A DNA stretch of 64,000 bases from assembly GCF_003419895.1 (NCBI RefSeq), contig NZ_QPMM01000007.1, positions 124,001-188,000 on the forward strand. The letters are read 5' to 3'. Position 1 is the first letter of the stretch. Each line of letters begins with the position of its first letter. The stretch comes from Chitinophaga silvatica (GTDB lineage: Bacteria; Bacteroidota; Bacteroidia; Chitinophagales; Chitinophagaceae). The notes under the pieces were generated by a model. That model was not told where the DNA came from. It worked only from the letters and a program-made list of their open reading frames with translations, and did no database searches. Shown here piece after piece: positions 35,939-45,143 of this stretch. A program made the position numbers and the translations under genes.

Positions 35939-35986
35939 GTAATGATTCATTATTAATAATTTCTTAATCTTTAAAACATAAAAAGT

Positions 35987-36631
35987 ATGAAAACAGTAGA
36001 AAAAACATGGGAGGATAGTACTGATGGCTGGTCTAAGATCGAAAGACTAAATTTTGATGGGGACCGGTATTGGGAAGAATGTACCATAACAATTAATGGG
36101 AAGAATTCATATTTCCCTACAGGTGCTGCGCAAAAATTTACAATTTATCTTAATGATGAAAAAATTTTTGATGAGTACATTCATGGTACAAAAGTGAAAA
36201 CAAAATCTATAAATTCCGATAAAGGCTTTAGTGTTACAGGAACGATGTCGAGTGACATACCTGTAGCTCATGACGCAATTGGTTCTATCACAGTTGAATG
36301 TACCTATAAAGAGTCTAGTGTTCTTAAATCCAAATCTGTATCATGGAGTGATGGTGGTTTTGTAACGATCATGGAACGCTTGTTTCTTGATGCCACAGAA
36401 ACCTGGAAAAAATGCGAGATACTGGTTGAGGGCAAGCCAAATACCCCGAATCACTTTAGTCTGCAATTAATAAAAGATGGATCATTAGTTGATCATGAGC
36501 CGAAGATTGATCAATTGTTTGGAACAGGTTCTCGAAAGTATACTTATGATATAAATGCAAAAGAAACTTTGCTGGTTGTGGGGTATTTTATTGCAGGTGG
36601 AGGAAAAGTAACATTAACTGGAATTTATTAA
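35987..36631 (+). CDS. Uncharacterised two-repeat beta-rich protein, 214 aa
   Basis: I do not recognise a family. There is no signal peptide, membrane helix or cysteine-rich motif. Two related halves can be seen: RYWEECTITINGKNSYFPTG followed by FTIYLNDEKIFDEY, and TWKKCEILVEGKPNTPNHFS followed by LQLIKDGSLVDHE, each ending in a Val/Gly-rich strand (GFSVTGTMSS; LLVVGYFIAGGG). This suggests a duplicated beta sandwich. Base composition is more AT-rich than the flanking genes. The lipase gene starts 28 nt after it, so the two are likely one operon; this protein might be a partner, a carrier or an immunity factor for the lipase. Confidence 0.65.
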   Translation: MKTVEKTWEDSTDGWSKIERLNFDGDRYWEECTITINGKNSYFPTGAAQKFTIYLNDEKIFDEYIHGTKVKTKSINSDKGFSVTGTMSSDIPVAHDAIGSITVECTYKESSVLKSKSVSWSDGGFVTIMERLFLDATETWKKCEILVEGKPNTPNHFSLQLIKDGSLVDHEPKIDQLFGTGSRKYTYDINAKETLLVVGYFIAGGGKVTLTGIY

Positions 36632-36659
36632 ATAAAATAAGAGTCAAATTCAAATTATC

Positions 36660-37589
36660 ATGGAAAAGATGATATTACATATGTGGGATGCATCCTCATT
36701 AGCAGGAGCGATTAATAATGGTACTATTGACGCAAATAAGCATAGTATTAGTAATAGTTCGACAATTAAGACAATATATTCGAATTTGAAAGTATATAGT
36801 CAAAACGTTAATCTTGGCCACCCAAATTTTCCTGTGTCACATACCGGATTCGTGGCAACAGCAGAAACTGAAGCTGGACAAATCCCGGTTATTTCATTTA
36901 AAGGAACAGATGGAGGGGTAGATGGGCTTAATAATCTACAAGCCAATTGGACAAAGTTTCTGGATGGAACTGATGTTCATACTGCATTCTATCAGGCTGC
37001 TAATGCATTTTATCCTGATATTGTGAGAGACGAAATTGTAAAAGATGCGCTAAATAATAATAAGCCCATTTATCTTACTGGGCATAGTAAAGGTGGGGCC
37101 ATTGCTACTTTAATAGCTCGAATGATCACTATTAATAAACCTGGGAAAAAATTAAAAGTATTTACATTTGGTTCACCTAGGGTAGGAAGTAGTCAATTTG
37201 CATTGAAATATGAAGATAAAAATGAGATAGATCATTTGAGAGTCGAATCTTGTGGTGATTTAATACCTCATTTACCACTTTATAAAGATGAGTATAAGCT
37301 TCCAAACTCATATCTGGATTTTATTCCAAAAATATTGATTCCTAGTTCATTGTACGAATATGCTTCTGTTGGAAAATACCAACCTGTAAATTATGATAGT
37401 AATTATATATATAATGTGGAAGGAATAAAACCAGCTCAATCAAAAATAGGAACATCTAAAAATGATTTGAATGCATTTTATTCAGCTTTAAAGAGTCTTA
37501 TCAAAGATAATGGCAAAAATATTTTTGGAGATAAACACGGCAAATATTTTCCTTCTTATAACACAAATAGAAGTGTAAGATTAAGGTAA
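36660..37589 (+). CDS. Class 3 lipase (alpha/beta hydrolase) without signal peptide
   Basis: This 309-residue protein has the Lipase_3 layout: oxyanion motif ISFKGTDGG (about 78-86), nucleophile elbow TGHSKGGA with Ser143, Asp200 in VESCGDLIPHLP, and a candidate catalytic His late in the chain (GDKHGKYFP). No signal peptide or lipobox is visible, which is odd for an enzyme normally acting on extracellular lipids. It would either act inside the cell or leave by a route not readable here, such as contractile injection. The AT-rich composition and position next to an unknown protein suggest horizontal acquisition. It could be an antibacterial or anti-eukaryote phospholipase effector; that is inference. 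Confidence 0.85.
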   Translation: MEKMILHMWDASSLAGAINNGTIDANKHSISNSSTIKTIYSNLKVYSQNVNLGHPNFPVSHTGFVATAETEAGQIPVISFKGTDGGVDGLNNLQANWTKFLDGTDVHTAFYQAANAFYPDIVRDEIVKDALNNNKPIYLTGHSKGGAIATLIARMITINKPGKKLKVFTFGSPRVGSSQFALKYEDKNEIDHLRVESCGDLIPHLPLYKDEYKLPNSYLDFIPKILIPSSLYEYASVGKYQPVNYDSNYIYNVEGIKPAQSKIGTSKNDLNAFYSALKSLIKDNGKNIFGDKHGKYFPSYNTNRSVRLR

Positions 37590-37639
37590 TGTTCGTTCTT
37601 CATAAATTGTTTCTCAACAATAACCTCTTTACTTAATTA

Positions 37640-37714
37640 TTCAGGGGCTGACACAAAGTAATAATCAGCCTGTTTTTTACAAACCCCATCAATTACTTTT
37701 GGTCAACCCCTGAA
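37640..37714. repeat. Imperfect 23-bp inverted repeat between convergent genes
   Basis: Arms 37640-37662 and 37692-37714 match at 20 of 23 positions around a 29-nt loop. It lies between the lipase gene and the minus-strand FAH gene and could act as a two-way terminator, or be the remains of a small mobile element. Confidence 0.5.
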
Positions 37715-37732
37715 TTACTTTATAATATCCTG

Positions 37733-38593
37733 TTATTTTTGATAAGTCTCTACATGATTTATTAATTGCCCGATATGATCAATTGATATTTCTACTCTGT
37801 CGTTGTCCTGTAAGGTGAAGCTGTTATCGGGTACCAGGCAGGTACCTGTCATCAGATAACATCCATCCGGGAACGCACATCCTCTGTAAAGGAAATCTAC
37901 CAGCTCCTGGTGGCTGCGTTTCATCTGGCTGATAGGAACACTATCTGAATACGCCTGCTGATCGTTACGGTAGATCGACATTTTAATAAGAGTATCCGCC
38001 GGAATAGGAGTGGAAGGCACCATCAGACATGGACCCATACCAGCACATTTCTCATATACCTTGGCTTGTGGCAGATACAAAGGGTTTTCGCCTTCTATAC
38101 TACGTGAGCTCATATCATTTCCAACTGTATATCCTTCAATGCTTCCTTTACTGTTGATGAACAAAGTAAGCTCTGGTTCAGGAACATCCCAGGACGAGTC
38201 TTTTCTGATATATACTATATCGTTATGCCCTGAAACTCTGTGTGGCGTAGCTTTAAAGAAAAGTTCCGGGCGTTCGGCGATATATACTTTGTCATAAAAA
38301 GTAGCACCTCCTGAATCTTCCGATTCTTCCATTCTGGCTGTTCTGCTTCTGTAGTAAGTTACTCCGGCTGCCCATACTTCCTGAGAACCAATGGGAGCCA
38401 GTAGTTCAGTGGCCAGCAATTTTTCTGCATCTGCCTTATTGATAGCAGTTTTATTTTGAATTGAAGAATGAAGGAATTGAAATAAAGATGAACGATTTAC
38501 TAATTCGTTCCAGGAGCCATCTAACAGGTAATAGGCATCCTGATAGCTGGCTATAATACTGCTTTTAGTCTTATATAAACGAATGATATCCAT
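37733..38593 (-). CDS. Fumarylacetoacetate hydrolase-family protein (candidate 2-keto-3-deoxypentonate dehydratase)
   Basis: This 286-residue FAH-family enzyme has metal ligands in the E-x-E motif of [11 protein letters not shown] and the Asp of [10 protein letters not shown], and the family ending [20 protein letters not shown]. The start is ATG 38593 ([10 protein letters not shown]); an upstream in-frame ATG lies inside the preceding gene. FAH enzymes in sugar-acid routes either cleave 2,4-diketo-3-deoxy sugar acids or dehydrate 2-keto-3-deoxy-D-arabinonate to alpha-ketoglutaric semialdehyde. The semialdehyde-dehydrogenase-like gene in the same operon favours the dehydratase. It is the last gene of the operon. 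Confidence 0.88.
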   Translation of the reverse strand: MDIIRLYKTKSSIIASYQDAYYLLDGSWNELVNRSSLFQFLHSSIQNKTAINKADAEKLLATELLAPIGSQEVWAAGVTYYRSRTARMEESEDSGGATFYDKVYIAERPELFFKATPHRVSGHNDIVYIRKDSSWDVPEPELTLFINSKGSIEGYTVGNDMSSRSIEGENPLYLPQAKVYEKCAGMGPCLMVPSTPIPADTLIKMSIYRNDQQAYSDSVPISQMKRSHQELVDFLYRGCAFPDGCYLMTGTCLVPDNSFTLQDNDRVEISIDHIGQLINHVETYQK

Positions 38594-38598
38594 GATTG

Positions 38599-39819
38599 TT
38601 ATTTGTTGTTTAGGAAATGTTGAACATCGTCGAGCGACAGTTGCCATAATTGTGTAGCCAGCGATTGCAAAGCTTCTTTGCTACCTTCGAAGTGCATGGT
38701 AGTCTGACGATATTTTAATGATTCACCTGGTTTTAATGGTAAGGCAGCAGAGGAGGATTCTACTTCATAAAAAGGCCCCATTTGTGTTCCATCGGCTAGT
38801 GGCCCATCGTTGTAGCAGTTTACGGCATCGCCTTTAAATGGTTCTTTCTGTAGTTCCCATTTAGAATTAACATAACTTCCTGTAGGAACGACTTCATAAA
38901 AAAGAACTGTAAGGGTATTATGTTCCAGGTCTATACTTCCTGCTCCTGATTTCGCCACAACAGGGGAGAGCCCTAGTTTTCCGCGGGCTTTTCCATCTGC
39001 ACGGAAGAGAAGCAAACTATCTTTAACAAGCAGATTTTTATCTGCAATCTTTCCAAAATAATCATCTGTAATATATCCCTTAGCGTTTTCGATCCCTTTG
39101 AAAGGTGCAACAATAGCGGTTTGATCCGAAGGTCTGAACATCCCCAATAACCAAATACTCAGTAATCCATTTTGTTGTTGCCATGCACTGTCGCCAACAT
39201 TGGTAACTGCATTATCTGTTTCATAAGCTACAGCTGTTACTCCCTGTGGTAATGTAAAACCTAAAGCCGTGTTGATATCTACCTGCCCAAGTAATCTCAC
39301 AGAACGGGTGATTTTTACAGGGAAGTTGCTGCCACTGTAATTTTGCAATACACCACTTTGTTCATAGGTAACAGAAGTATCGCTATGGGCAGTCATCTGA
39401 TAATGCACAGTATCTATCAGCGGAGGCGTTTGCCAATTATCAAATTCAAATGTTTTACCGGCAGGGAAGAAGAGAGAATACTGCCCACCTTCAGGTCCAA
39501 GCCAGAATCTCTCTTCACCACCAAATGCATTGATATGCGGATTCAGTTTGTGAGCACTTACAAGATTGTAGTTGATCCATCCATAACTTTTACCATCATT
39601 ACCACCGGTAGTACTGGTCATAACCCTTGCCTGATAATCGCCGGTTACTACTACCTGGCTTTTACCATCAGGATGTGTGAGTACGATTACATTTTGTAAA
39701 TGTTGCTTCAGAAAAGCTACATCCTCTCCAAAAGTATTGGCGGTTTTAGATTCTGTACTACTGTTACAGGCGGTTAGACCTGCAGCGGTAATACAACCAG
39801 CGATTAGCATAGATTTCAT
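38599..39819 (-). CDS. Conserved lipoprotein of the DUF6786 type
   Basis: This 406-residue protein has a lipobox at GLTAC (Cys 18). It is beta-rich, with a [20 protein letters not shown] segment and a [20 protein letters not shown] segment that I recall from DUF6786 proteins found beside carbohydrate genes in Bacteroidota; the pattern resembles the sugar-mutarotase superfamily. A periplasmic epimerase or sugar-binding role would fit the operon, but no catalytic residues can be named. It is 5 nt from the FAH gene. Confidence 0.68.
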   Translation of the reverse strand: MKSMLIAGCITAAGLTACNSSTESKTANTFGEDVAFLKQHLQNVIVLTHPDGKSQVVVTGDYQARVMTSTTGGNDGKSYGWINYNLVSAHKLNPHINAFGGEERFWLGPEGGQYSLFFPAGKTFEFDNWQTPPLIDTVHYQMTAHSDTSVTYEQSGVLQNYSGSNFPVKITRSVRLLGQVDINTALGFTLPQGVTAVAYETDNAVTNVGDSAWQQQNGLLSIWLLGMFRPSDQTAIVAPFKGIENAKGYITDDYFGKIADKNLLVKDSLLLFRADGKARGKLGLSPVVAKSGAGSIDLEHNTLTVLFYEVVPTGSYVNSKWELQKEPFKGDAVNCYNDGPLADGTQMGPFYEVESSSAALPLKPGESLKYRQTTMHFEGSKEALQSLATQLWQLSLDDVQHFLNNK

Positions 39820-39849
39820 AGCGTAGAATTAATTGTTAGATGAATATTT

Positions 39850-41490
39850 TTATAAAGAAATACCTCTTTTCCATGGAATGAAGTCGTCTTGCCCCAGTTC
39901 CTGTGCTTTTGTACGATATTGTCCGCTGGCGGTTGCAATAACCATTTCCAGGATTTGATCAGACATCTGCTCCAATGTACTGGTTCCTTCAATAATGCTA
40001 CCGGTATCTATATCAATGATATCGGGCATTTTGGCAGCCAGTTTACTATTGGTAGAAAGTTTAATAACCGGAGTAATAGGATTGCCGGTTGGTGTGCCCA
40101 GTCCTGTTGTAAATAATACAACTGTTGCACCAGCTCCTACTTCGGCAGTGGTAGATTCTATATCACTACCAGGAGTACAGAGCAATGCCAATCCGGGGTT
40201 TTGTACCCATCCAGGGTAATCCAATACATCTGTCACCGGAGATGCGCCACCTTTCTTGGCTGCACCAGCCGATTTAATTGCATCAGTAATCAGTCCATCA
40301 CGAATATTGCCGGCAGAAGGGTTGGAATCAAATCCGGATCCTAATGCTTCTGCTCTGCTGGCGTAATCACGCATTAATTGCAGATATCTGGAGGCTAGTT
40401 CTGTATTGATACAACGATCGCTCAGTTCCTGCTCTACTCCGCATAACTCAGGGAATTCCGATAAGATAACACTTCCTCCTAAGGCAATGAGTTTATCTGC
40501 TACCAGCCCTACTGCCGGATTAGCGGAGATCCCGGAAAATCCATCACTGCCACCGCATTCCATGCCTATGCAAAGTTTACTGAGGGGAGCAGGTTGCCTT
40601 ACCTGTTTGTTGGCTTTTGCCAGTGCTTCAAAGGTTTGTTGCAAGGCTTGTGCCATCAGTTCTTTTTCTGTACCAACCTGTTGTTGCTCTGCATATATTA
40701 CTGTTCTGTCGAAGCCCGGAACTCTGTTTTCAATTTCTTCCTTCAACATAGATATCTGAGCATTCTGGCATCCCAGGCTCAGTACCGTTGCTCCGGCAAC
40801 GTTAGGATGTGTAATATAACCCGCCAGGAGCCCGCATAAGGTTCTGGCATCGTATTTCGTGCCACCACATCCTAAGGTATGTGTAAGCAGTTTTATTCCG
40901 TCGATATTCTCGAAGGTCCGGGTAGGAGTGATAAGTGTTTCGGTAAGCGTTTGGTAGCTGGTAGATTTTCCCACTTTGAAATCAGCCAACAATTCTTCCA
41001 GCATTTTTTCGTATGGATGTGGGCGTTGGTATCCCAATTGTTTGGTAAGTACATCGTGTAGCAGTTCTACATTTCTGTTTTCACAAAATACCAGCGGAAC
41101 TATTACCCAATAGTTGCCTGTACCAACGCGACCATCAGTTCTGTGATAACCCATGAAGGTTTTATCCTTCCATTTTTCGGTCTGTGGTACCGTCCAATCC
41201 AGCTTTCTGTCTGTTTTTACGGCAAACGGATCGGAAGCATGCCGAATATTTTTTGTAGTGATGAGTGTACCTGCCGGTAAATCTTCATTGGCAATACCAA
41301 CGAGTACACCATACATAATGATATGGCCATCTTTGGCAATATCTCTGGCCGTAATTTTATGTTTTGCAGCAATTGCCTGTAAGGCAGTTACAGATTGATT
41401 ATTGATAGTAAGTATTGTTCCGGCAGGAATATCCTGAAGTGCAACCCAAACGTTATCGGTGGGTTGGATGCTTAAAATTGATTGTTTCAT
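39850..41490 (-). CDS. UxaA-family sugar-acid dehydratase (altronate/galactarate dehydratase-like)
   Basis: This 546-residue protein has an N-terminal SAF domain (about 1-90; ALQDIPAGTILTI, HIIMYGVLVGIANEDLPAGT) and the UxaA body (GYHRTDGRVGTGNYWVIVPL, HTLGCGGTKYDARTLCGLLA, GMECGGSDGFSGISANPAVG). The start is ATG 41490; an in-frame GTG at 41496 is less likely. UxaA-family enzymes dehydrate aldonic or aldaric acids to 2-keto-3-deoxy acids using iron or manganese. The Campylobacter L-fucose/D-arabinose locus uses a split UxaA homologue in the same role, which fits the SDR gene just upstream. Likely substrate here: D-arabinonate or L-fuconate. Confidence 0.9.
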   Translation of the reverse strand: MKQSILSIQPTDNVWVALQDIPAGTILTINNQSVTALQAIAAKHKITARDIAKDGHIIMYGVLVGIANEDLPAGTLITTKNIRHASDPFAVKTDRKLDWTVPQTEKWKDKTFMGYHRTDGRVGTGNYWVIVPLVFCENRNVELLHDVLTKQLGYQRPHPYEKMLEELLADFKVGKSTSYQTLTETLITPTRTFENIDGIKLLTHTLGCGGTKYDARTLCGLLAGYITHPNVAGATVLSLGCQNAQISMLKEEIENRVPGFDRTVIYAEQQQVGTEKELMAQALQQTFEALAKANKQVRQPAPLSKLCIGMECGGSDGFSGISANPAVGLVADKLIALGGSVILSEFPELCGVEQELSDRCINTELASRYLQLMRDYASRAEALGSGFDSNPSAGNIRDGLITDAIKSAGAAKKGGASPVTDVLDYPGWVQNPGLALLCTPGSDIESTTAEVGAGATVVLFTTGLGTPTGNPITPVIKLSTNSKLAAKMPDIIDIDTGSIIEGTSTLEQMSDQILEMVIATASGQYRTKAQELGQDDFIPWKRGISL

Positions 41491-41508
41491 TTTCACGTGT
41501 TTTAATCC

Positions 41509-42291
41509 TTAAACCAAAGCTCTGTCGAGATGCACATATCCGCCATCTACATGGATTAGTTGCCCGGTTGTGTGGCTCGATTTGGACGACAGTAAGAAAG
41601 CGGCCATCTGTGCTATTTCTTCCGGATGTGTCATTCTTTTTTCCAGCGGAATACGTTGAACGATGCTGGCTAGTTTGGCATCTCTATCTGCGAAAGTATT
41701 GATCCAGCTTTCGTATAATGGGGTCCATGATTCTGCAACGATAATGGCATTTACACGAATACTGTAGGGAAGCAGTTCTACGGCCCATTCTCTTGTTAAT
41801 GCATTTCTTCCACCATTTGCGGCAGCATAGGCAGAAGTATTTCCCTGCCCCGTTTCGGCTGTTTTGGAGCTGATATTCACAATAGCTCCTTTGCTGACTT
41901 TCAGATAGGGGAGGGCATGATGTGCAATGAGGTAGTAATGAACGAGGTTCCGGTGCAGCGACTGCATAAAGCCTTCGTAGGAACCTTTTTCCAGTCCAAT
42001 ACCATCATTAATACCGGCATTATTTACCAGTCCGTCTATTCTTCCATATTTCTCTGCAATTGATTTTACTGCCTGTTCACAGGCCAGTGGGTCTGTAAGT
42101 TCAGCAGCCACCTGGTCGCCGTTTCCGCCCGCCTTACGGATGGTTTCGAGGTGTTGAAGGTTATCGGAAGCACTACGGCCGATGATAACAGGAAAGGCGC
42201 CTTCCTGTGCGAGGATAGATGTTATGGCGGCTCCAATTCCTTTAGCACCACCTGTTACTATAATGATTTTATCTTTTAAGCCAAGTTCCAT
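41509..42291 (-). CDS. SDR oxidoreductase, L-fucose / D-arabinose dehydrogenase-like
   Basis: This 260-residue SDR has cofactor motif TGGAKGIG, NNAGIND, and the catalytic Ser of NISSKTAETGQGNTSAYA. The Lys of the usual YxxxK is replaced: YAAANGGRNALTREWA has Asn where the Lys is expected. The GLEKGSYEGFMQSLHRNLVH-YY stretch and the SSHTTGQLIHVDGGY-HLDRAL ending match my memory of L-fucose dehydrogenases (Burkholderia type, Campylobacter FucX), which also oxidise D-arabinose because both sugars share C2-C4 configuration. It would make the aldonolactone. No lactonase gene is adjacent. Confidence 0.85.
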   Translation of the reverse strand: MELGLKDKIIIVTGGAKGIGAAITSILAQEGAFPVIIGRSASDNLQHLETIRKAGGNGDQVAAELTDPLACEQAVKSIAEKYGRIDGLVNNAGINDGIGLEKGSYEGFMQSLHRNLVHYYLIAHHALPYLKVSKGAIVNISSKTAETGQGNTSAYAAANGGRNALTREWAVELLPYSIRVNAIIVAESWTPLYESWINTFADRDAKLASIVQRIPLEKRMTHPEEIAQMAAFLLSSKSSHTTGQLIHVDGGYVHLDRALV

Positions 42292-42317
42292 AAGATGAGA
42301 GATTATTTGATAAGATG

Positions 42318-43862
42318 CTAACCATTAGATTTGGAGAATTCACCATTCAGTAAACGCCATATGCCCAATGGATTTTCAGTTTTTAATTCGGCTGGCAGAA
42401 GAAATGCAGGGAAATCCTGGAAGCAAACCGGCCGGCAAAAGCGGTAGATCGCCATCGTGCCAACAGAAGTGCCGGCAGCAGGAGTACATGCTGGCCAAGG
42501 GCCACCATGAACCATCGCATGGTTAACGGCAACGCCTGTAGGAAATCCGTTTATAACTAATCGGCCTGCCTTTTCTCTGAGGATATCTATTAAACCGGCA
42601 TGTTGTTCCAGATCGGCCGCGGTTCCATGAATGGTAACGGTGAGCTGTCCTTCCAGTGAAGCTGCAAACTGATATAGTTCTTCCTGGCTGGAAGCAGTGA
42701 TATGAACCGAGGAAGGTCCAAATATCTCGCTGCATAGCTCAGGCTGGGCTATTGCCTGTGGTACATCTATCACGAATAGCTGTGCATTGGCCTGGTGTGC
42801 CGCTTCAGGAGCAGCTGCAAATAGTTTTGCGCCTTCAGTTTTTAGTTTTTGCGTGCCAGTCTGATATGCCTGAAGAATGCCATTGGTAAGCATTACACCA
42901 GGTTGAATGCTGGTGATGTTCTCCTGTAGCTTCGTTAAGAATTCCTGTGCATTACCATAGGTAAGGAAGAGGCCTGGATTAGTACAGAACTGTCCTACTC
43001 CCAGGGTAACTGACTGGAGGAATTGAGTAGCTAATTCCTGTCCTTTTTCGGCCAAAATACCAGGCAGGAAGAAGACAGGGTTCACGCTGCCCATTTCGGC
43101 ATATACAGGAATAGGAGTATGCCTGCGTGTAGCCGTTTCATATAGTGCTTTACCACCTCTGAAAGAACCTGTGAATGCTATGGCGGAAAGAGAAGGGTGA
43201 GCAGCAAGATGCTGGCCGGTTTCATTGGTAGCACCATGAATTAGTGAAAATACGCCTTCAGGCATCTGGCTGCGTTTTGCAGCTGCAATGATGGCAGTTC
43301 CTACCAGATGAGAAGTATGAGGATGTGCAGGATGTGCTTTAAAAACAACCGGGCAACCAGCAGCTAGTGCAGCGGCGGTATCGCCTCCTGCTACAGAGAA
43401 AGCCAGCGGGAAATTACTGGCGCCAAAGATGCCGATAACGCCAATGGGTATTTGCATCTGACGGATATCCGGAGTACCGGAATTGATACGTGCATTTACC
43501 CAGGAACCCTCAGTGATCAGATCAGCGAAGAGTTTAAGCTGGCCGGTGGTGCGGTCGCGCTCTCCCTGCAGTCTGGCGAGGGGAAGGCCTGATTCATTAG
43601 CGGCAGTATTAATTAGTTCATCGCCCAATGCCACGATTTCCTCAATTATCGCATAAAGAAAACCGGCTCTCTGTTGCGCTGTTGTTTTTTTGTACTGCGA
43701 AAAGGCAGTTGCAGCGAGGTGCATTGCCTGATCAATTTCTTTAGTAGTAGCTTCTTTAAAGGTAGGTTCTAACCATTGCTGAGCTTTCGGATTGAAGGCG
43801 CGGAATGTTTGCGCGCCTTCACCTGAAAACTGGTTTCCTATCAACTGTAAACCTGTAGACAT
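42318..43862 (-). CDS. Aldehyde dehydrogenase, alpha-ketoglutaric semialdehyde dehydrogenase type
   Basis: This 514-residue ALDH has nucleophile Cys in LGVGQFCTNPG, general base Glu in YAEMGSVNP, and cofactor-binding IGVIGIFGASNFPLAFSVAG-GDTAAALAAGCP. The N-terminal FRAFNPKAQQWLEPTFKEAT and the GLPLARLQGERDRTTGQL helix are the pattern of type III KGSA dehydrogenases, which make 2-oxoglutarate from the semialdehyde formed by pentonate or hydroxyproline routes. It lies 21 nt after the GH172 gene. A lactaldehyde-oxidising role (fucose route) is the alternative. Confidence 0.88.
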   Translation of the reverse strand: MSTGLQLIGNQFSGEGAQTFRAFNPKAQQWLEPTFKEATTKEIDQAMHLAATAFSQYKKTTAQQRAGFLYAIIEEIVALGDELINTAANESGLPLARLQGERDRTTGQLKLFADLITEGSWVNARINSGTPDIRQMQIPIGVIGIFGASNFPLAFSVAGGDTAAALAAGCPVVFKAHPAHPHTSHLVGTAIIAAAKRSQMPEGVFSLIHGATNETGQHLAAHPSLSAIAFTGSFRGGKALYETATRRHTPIPVYAEMGSVNPVFFLPGILAEKGQELATQFLQSVTLGVGQFCTNPGLFLTYGNAQEFLTKLQENITSIQPGVMLTNGILQAYQTGTQKLKTEGAKLFAAAPEAAHQANAQLFVIDVPQAIAQPELCSEIFGPSSVHITASSQEELYQFAASLEGQLTVTIHGTAADLEQHAGLIDILREKAGRLVINGFPTGVAVNHAMVHGGPWPACTPAAGTSVGTMAIYRFCRPVCFQDFPAFLLPAELKTENPLGIWRLLNGEFSKSNG

Positions 43863-43883
43863 GAAATATATTTTTTAATGAGA

Positions 43884-45020
43884 TCAATTCACTTCAAGAT
43901 CATTCTTTGCCGGTAAGGCAGGGAATGGAGCATGAGGCTCGCGCTGGTACCAGAAAACTGTACTGCTGATATCAGACTGTTGTGGTAAGTATCTGCCACC
44001 ACTGCGCCAGCCAAGATCCTGGATAGTTACTTTCAATTCTTTTTCGAAACGGATGGGGTCCATAATATGCCAGCGATATAAGCCAAAGCGCTGCTGGGAT
44101 TTATAGAGTCCATCCGGGCGAATTACCTGTGGTAATCCGGCATAGGCAGTAGAGAATTCCTGGTACCGGCCTTTAGTATCGAAATTGTAGGAGCCACAGA
44201 AGTAGTCTTCAGTACCTGTGCCGCAGATAGTTGGGAATTTGGTATCACCATCCATAAAGAATTTGATTTCACCTTCTCCCCACCAGCCGTTGTTATTCAC
44301 GCCCCAGGCAAGATAAGTACCAACATACTGACCCTTACCTTTAATACCATCAATCAATGTAAAATTAGCTCCCTGAACCGGGTTACTACGACGGAACTGT
44401 GCATGGAAATAAGCTGCATCATCTGGTACATTGGTTAAGGTATAATCTACCTGATAATACAGTGTCATTCTTTCCGTATTAATATTCTCCATGGTAATCT
44501 TACATTTTTTGCGGAAAGGCATAGGCCAATAGCAGTTGAATGCAGATCCCGGGTTTACGCAGATCGCCAGGGAGTTGAGAGGAGCATATTCGCCCCAGCC
44601 CATTCCGAAGAAATCACCAACCGGTACTTCAACAGAAGGAGTGGTTTCATCATCCCAGTAGAAGCGGAGGATAGAGTAGCGCCAATTGCCGGTAGGAGTC
44701 ATCCAGATGTGCTGAATAGAACCAGGACCGGTGATTTCGGCAAGGGTAAAAGTTTTACCTGGTTCGATGTTGATGTATGGATTTACTTTCCAGCCTTGTC
44801 CTAAATCTCTGGCAGCGCCTCTGGCGGTACCTTCTTCGAGGGTAGCCATACCACCTTTACCAGGTTGACCGCTAAAGTTTTCAGGGCTGATAGAACGGGT
44901 TTTCGCGTCTGAAAGACGGAATATGTTACCCATATTCATATCCAAGCCGTTAAATGGTTGTTGTGCATACAGCGCTGTACATAGGCTGGCACATAAAGTC
45001 AGCAGAAATAGCTTTTTCAT
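43884..45020 (-). CDS. GH172 (DUF2961) glycoside hydrolase, exported
   Basis: This 378-residue protein has a signal peptide (cleavage near LYAQQ, residue 19). DUF2961 features: EEGTARGAARDLGQGWKVNP, ITGPGSIQHIWMTPTGNWRY, the YWDDETTPSVEVPVGDFFG-MGWG segment and GTGTEDYFCGSYNF. Characterised GH172 members act on alpha-D-fructofuranosides, difructose anhydride and D-arabinofuranosides, including mycobacterial D-arabinan. As first gene of an operon that oxidises a sugar to a keto acid, with a SusC/SusD pair nearby, it probably releases the operon's sugar in the periplasm. D-arabinose fits best. A LacI site is 22 nt upstream of its start. Confidence 0.9.
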   Translation of the reverse strand: MKKLFLLTLCASLCTALYAQQPFNGLDMNMGNIFRLSDAKTRSISPENFSGQPGKGGMATLEEGTARGAARDLGQGWKVNPYINIEPGKTFTLAEITGPGSIQHIWMTPTGNWRYSILRFYWDDETTPSVEVPVGDFFGMGWGEYAPLNSLAICVNPGSAFNCYWPMPFRKKCKITMENINTERMTLYYQVDYTLTNVPDDAAYFHAQFRRSNPVQGANFTLIDGIKGKGQYVGTYLAWGVNNNGWWGEGEIKFFMDGDTKFPTICGTGTEDYFCGSYNFDTKGRYQEFSTAYAGLPQVIRPDGLYKSQQRFGLYRWHIMDPIRFEKELKVTIQDLGWRSGGRYLPQQSDISSTVFWYQREPHAPFPALPAKNDLEVN

Positions 45021-45042
45021 AATGCGTGTACTTAATAAGGTG

Positions 45043-45056
45043 CTTTAACGTTTAAG
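45043..45056 (-). promoter_or_regulatory. LacI-type operator of the GH172-led operon
   Basis: CTTTAACGTTTAAG (plus strand) differs by one base from the perfect palindrome before lacI. It ends 22 nt from the GH172 start codon. A TTG 19 nt upstream of TATTAA on the minus strand would place the site between promoter elements, as expected for repression. Confidence 0.75.
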
Positions 45057-45143
45057 CAATAGTAATTCAATAATCATCATCCTGGTTTTACCTTCCTGGG
45101 AAATCAAGCATTTAACTGGAGGGCAAGCGGGTTGCCCGGTATA

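Larger units (their letters stand above)
34890..35986. other. 1.1-kb AT-rich region without a convincing gene
   Basis: The region is richer in A and T than its neighbours. A 76-codon open frame at 35245-35475 is serine-rich, has no homologue I recognise and may be chance. Supported elements are a good promoter (35078-35108), two perfect 9-bp inverted repeats (35522-35542 and 35869-35890) and a 10-codon frame with a strong ribosome site (35906-35938). Together they suggest a small RNA, a decayed mobile insert or a regulatory leader. Confidence 0.45.
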
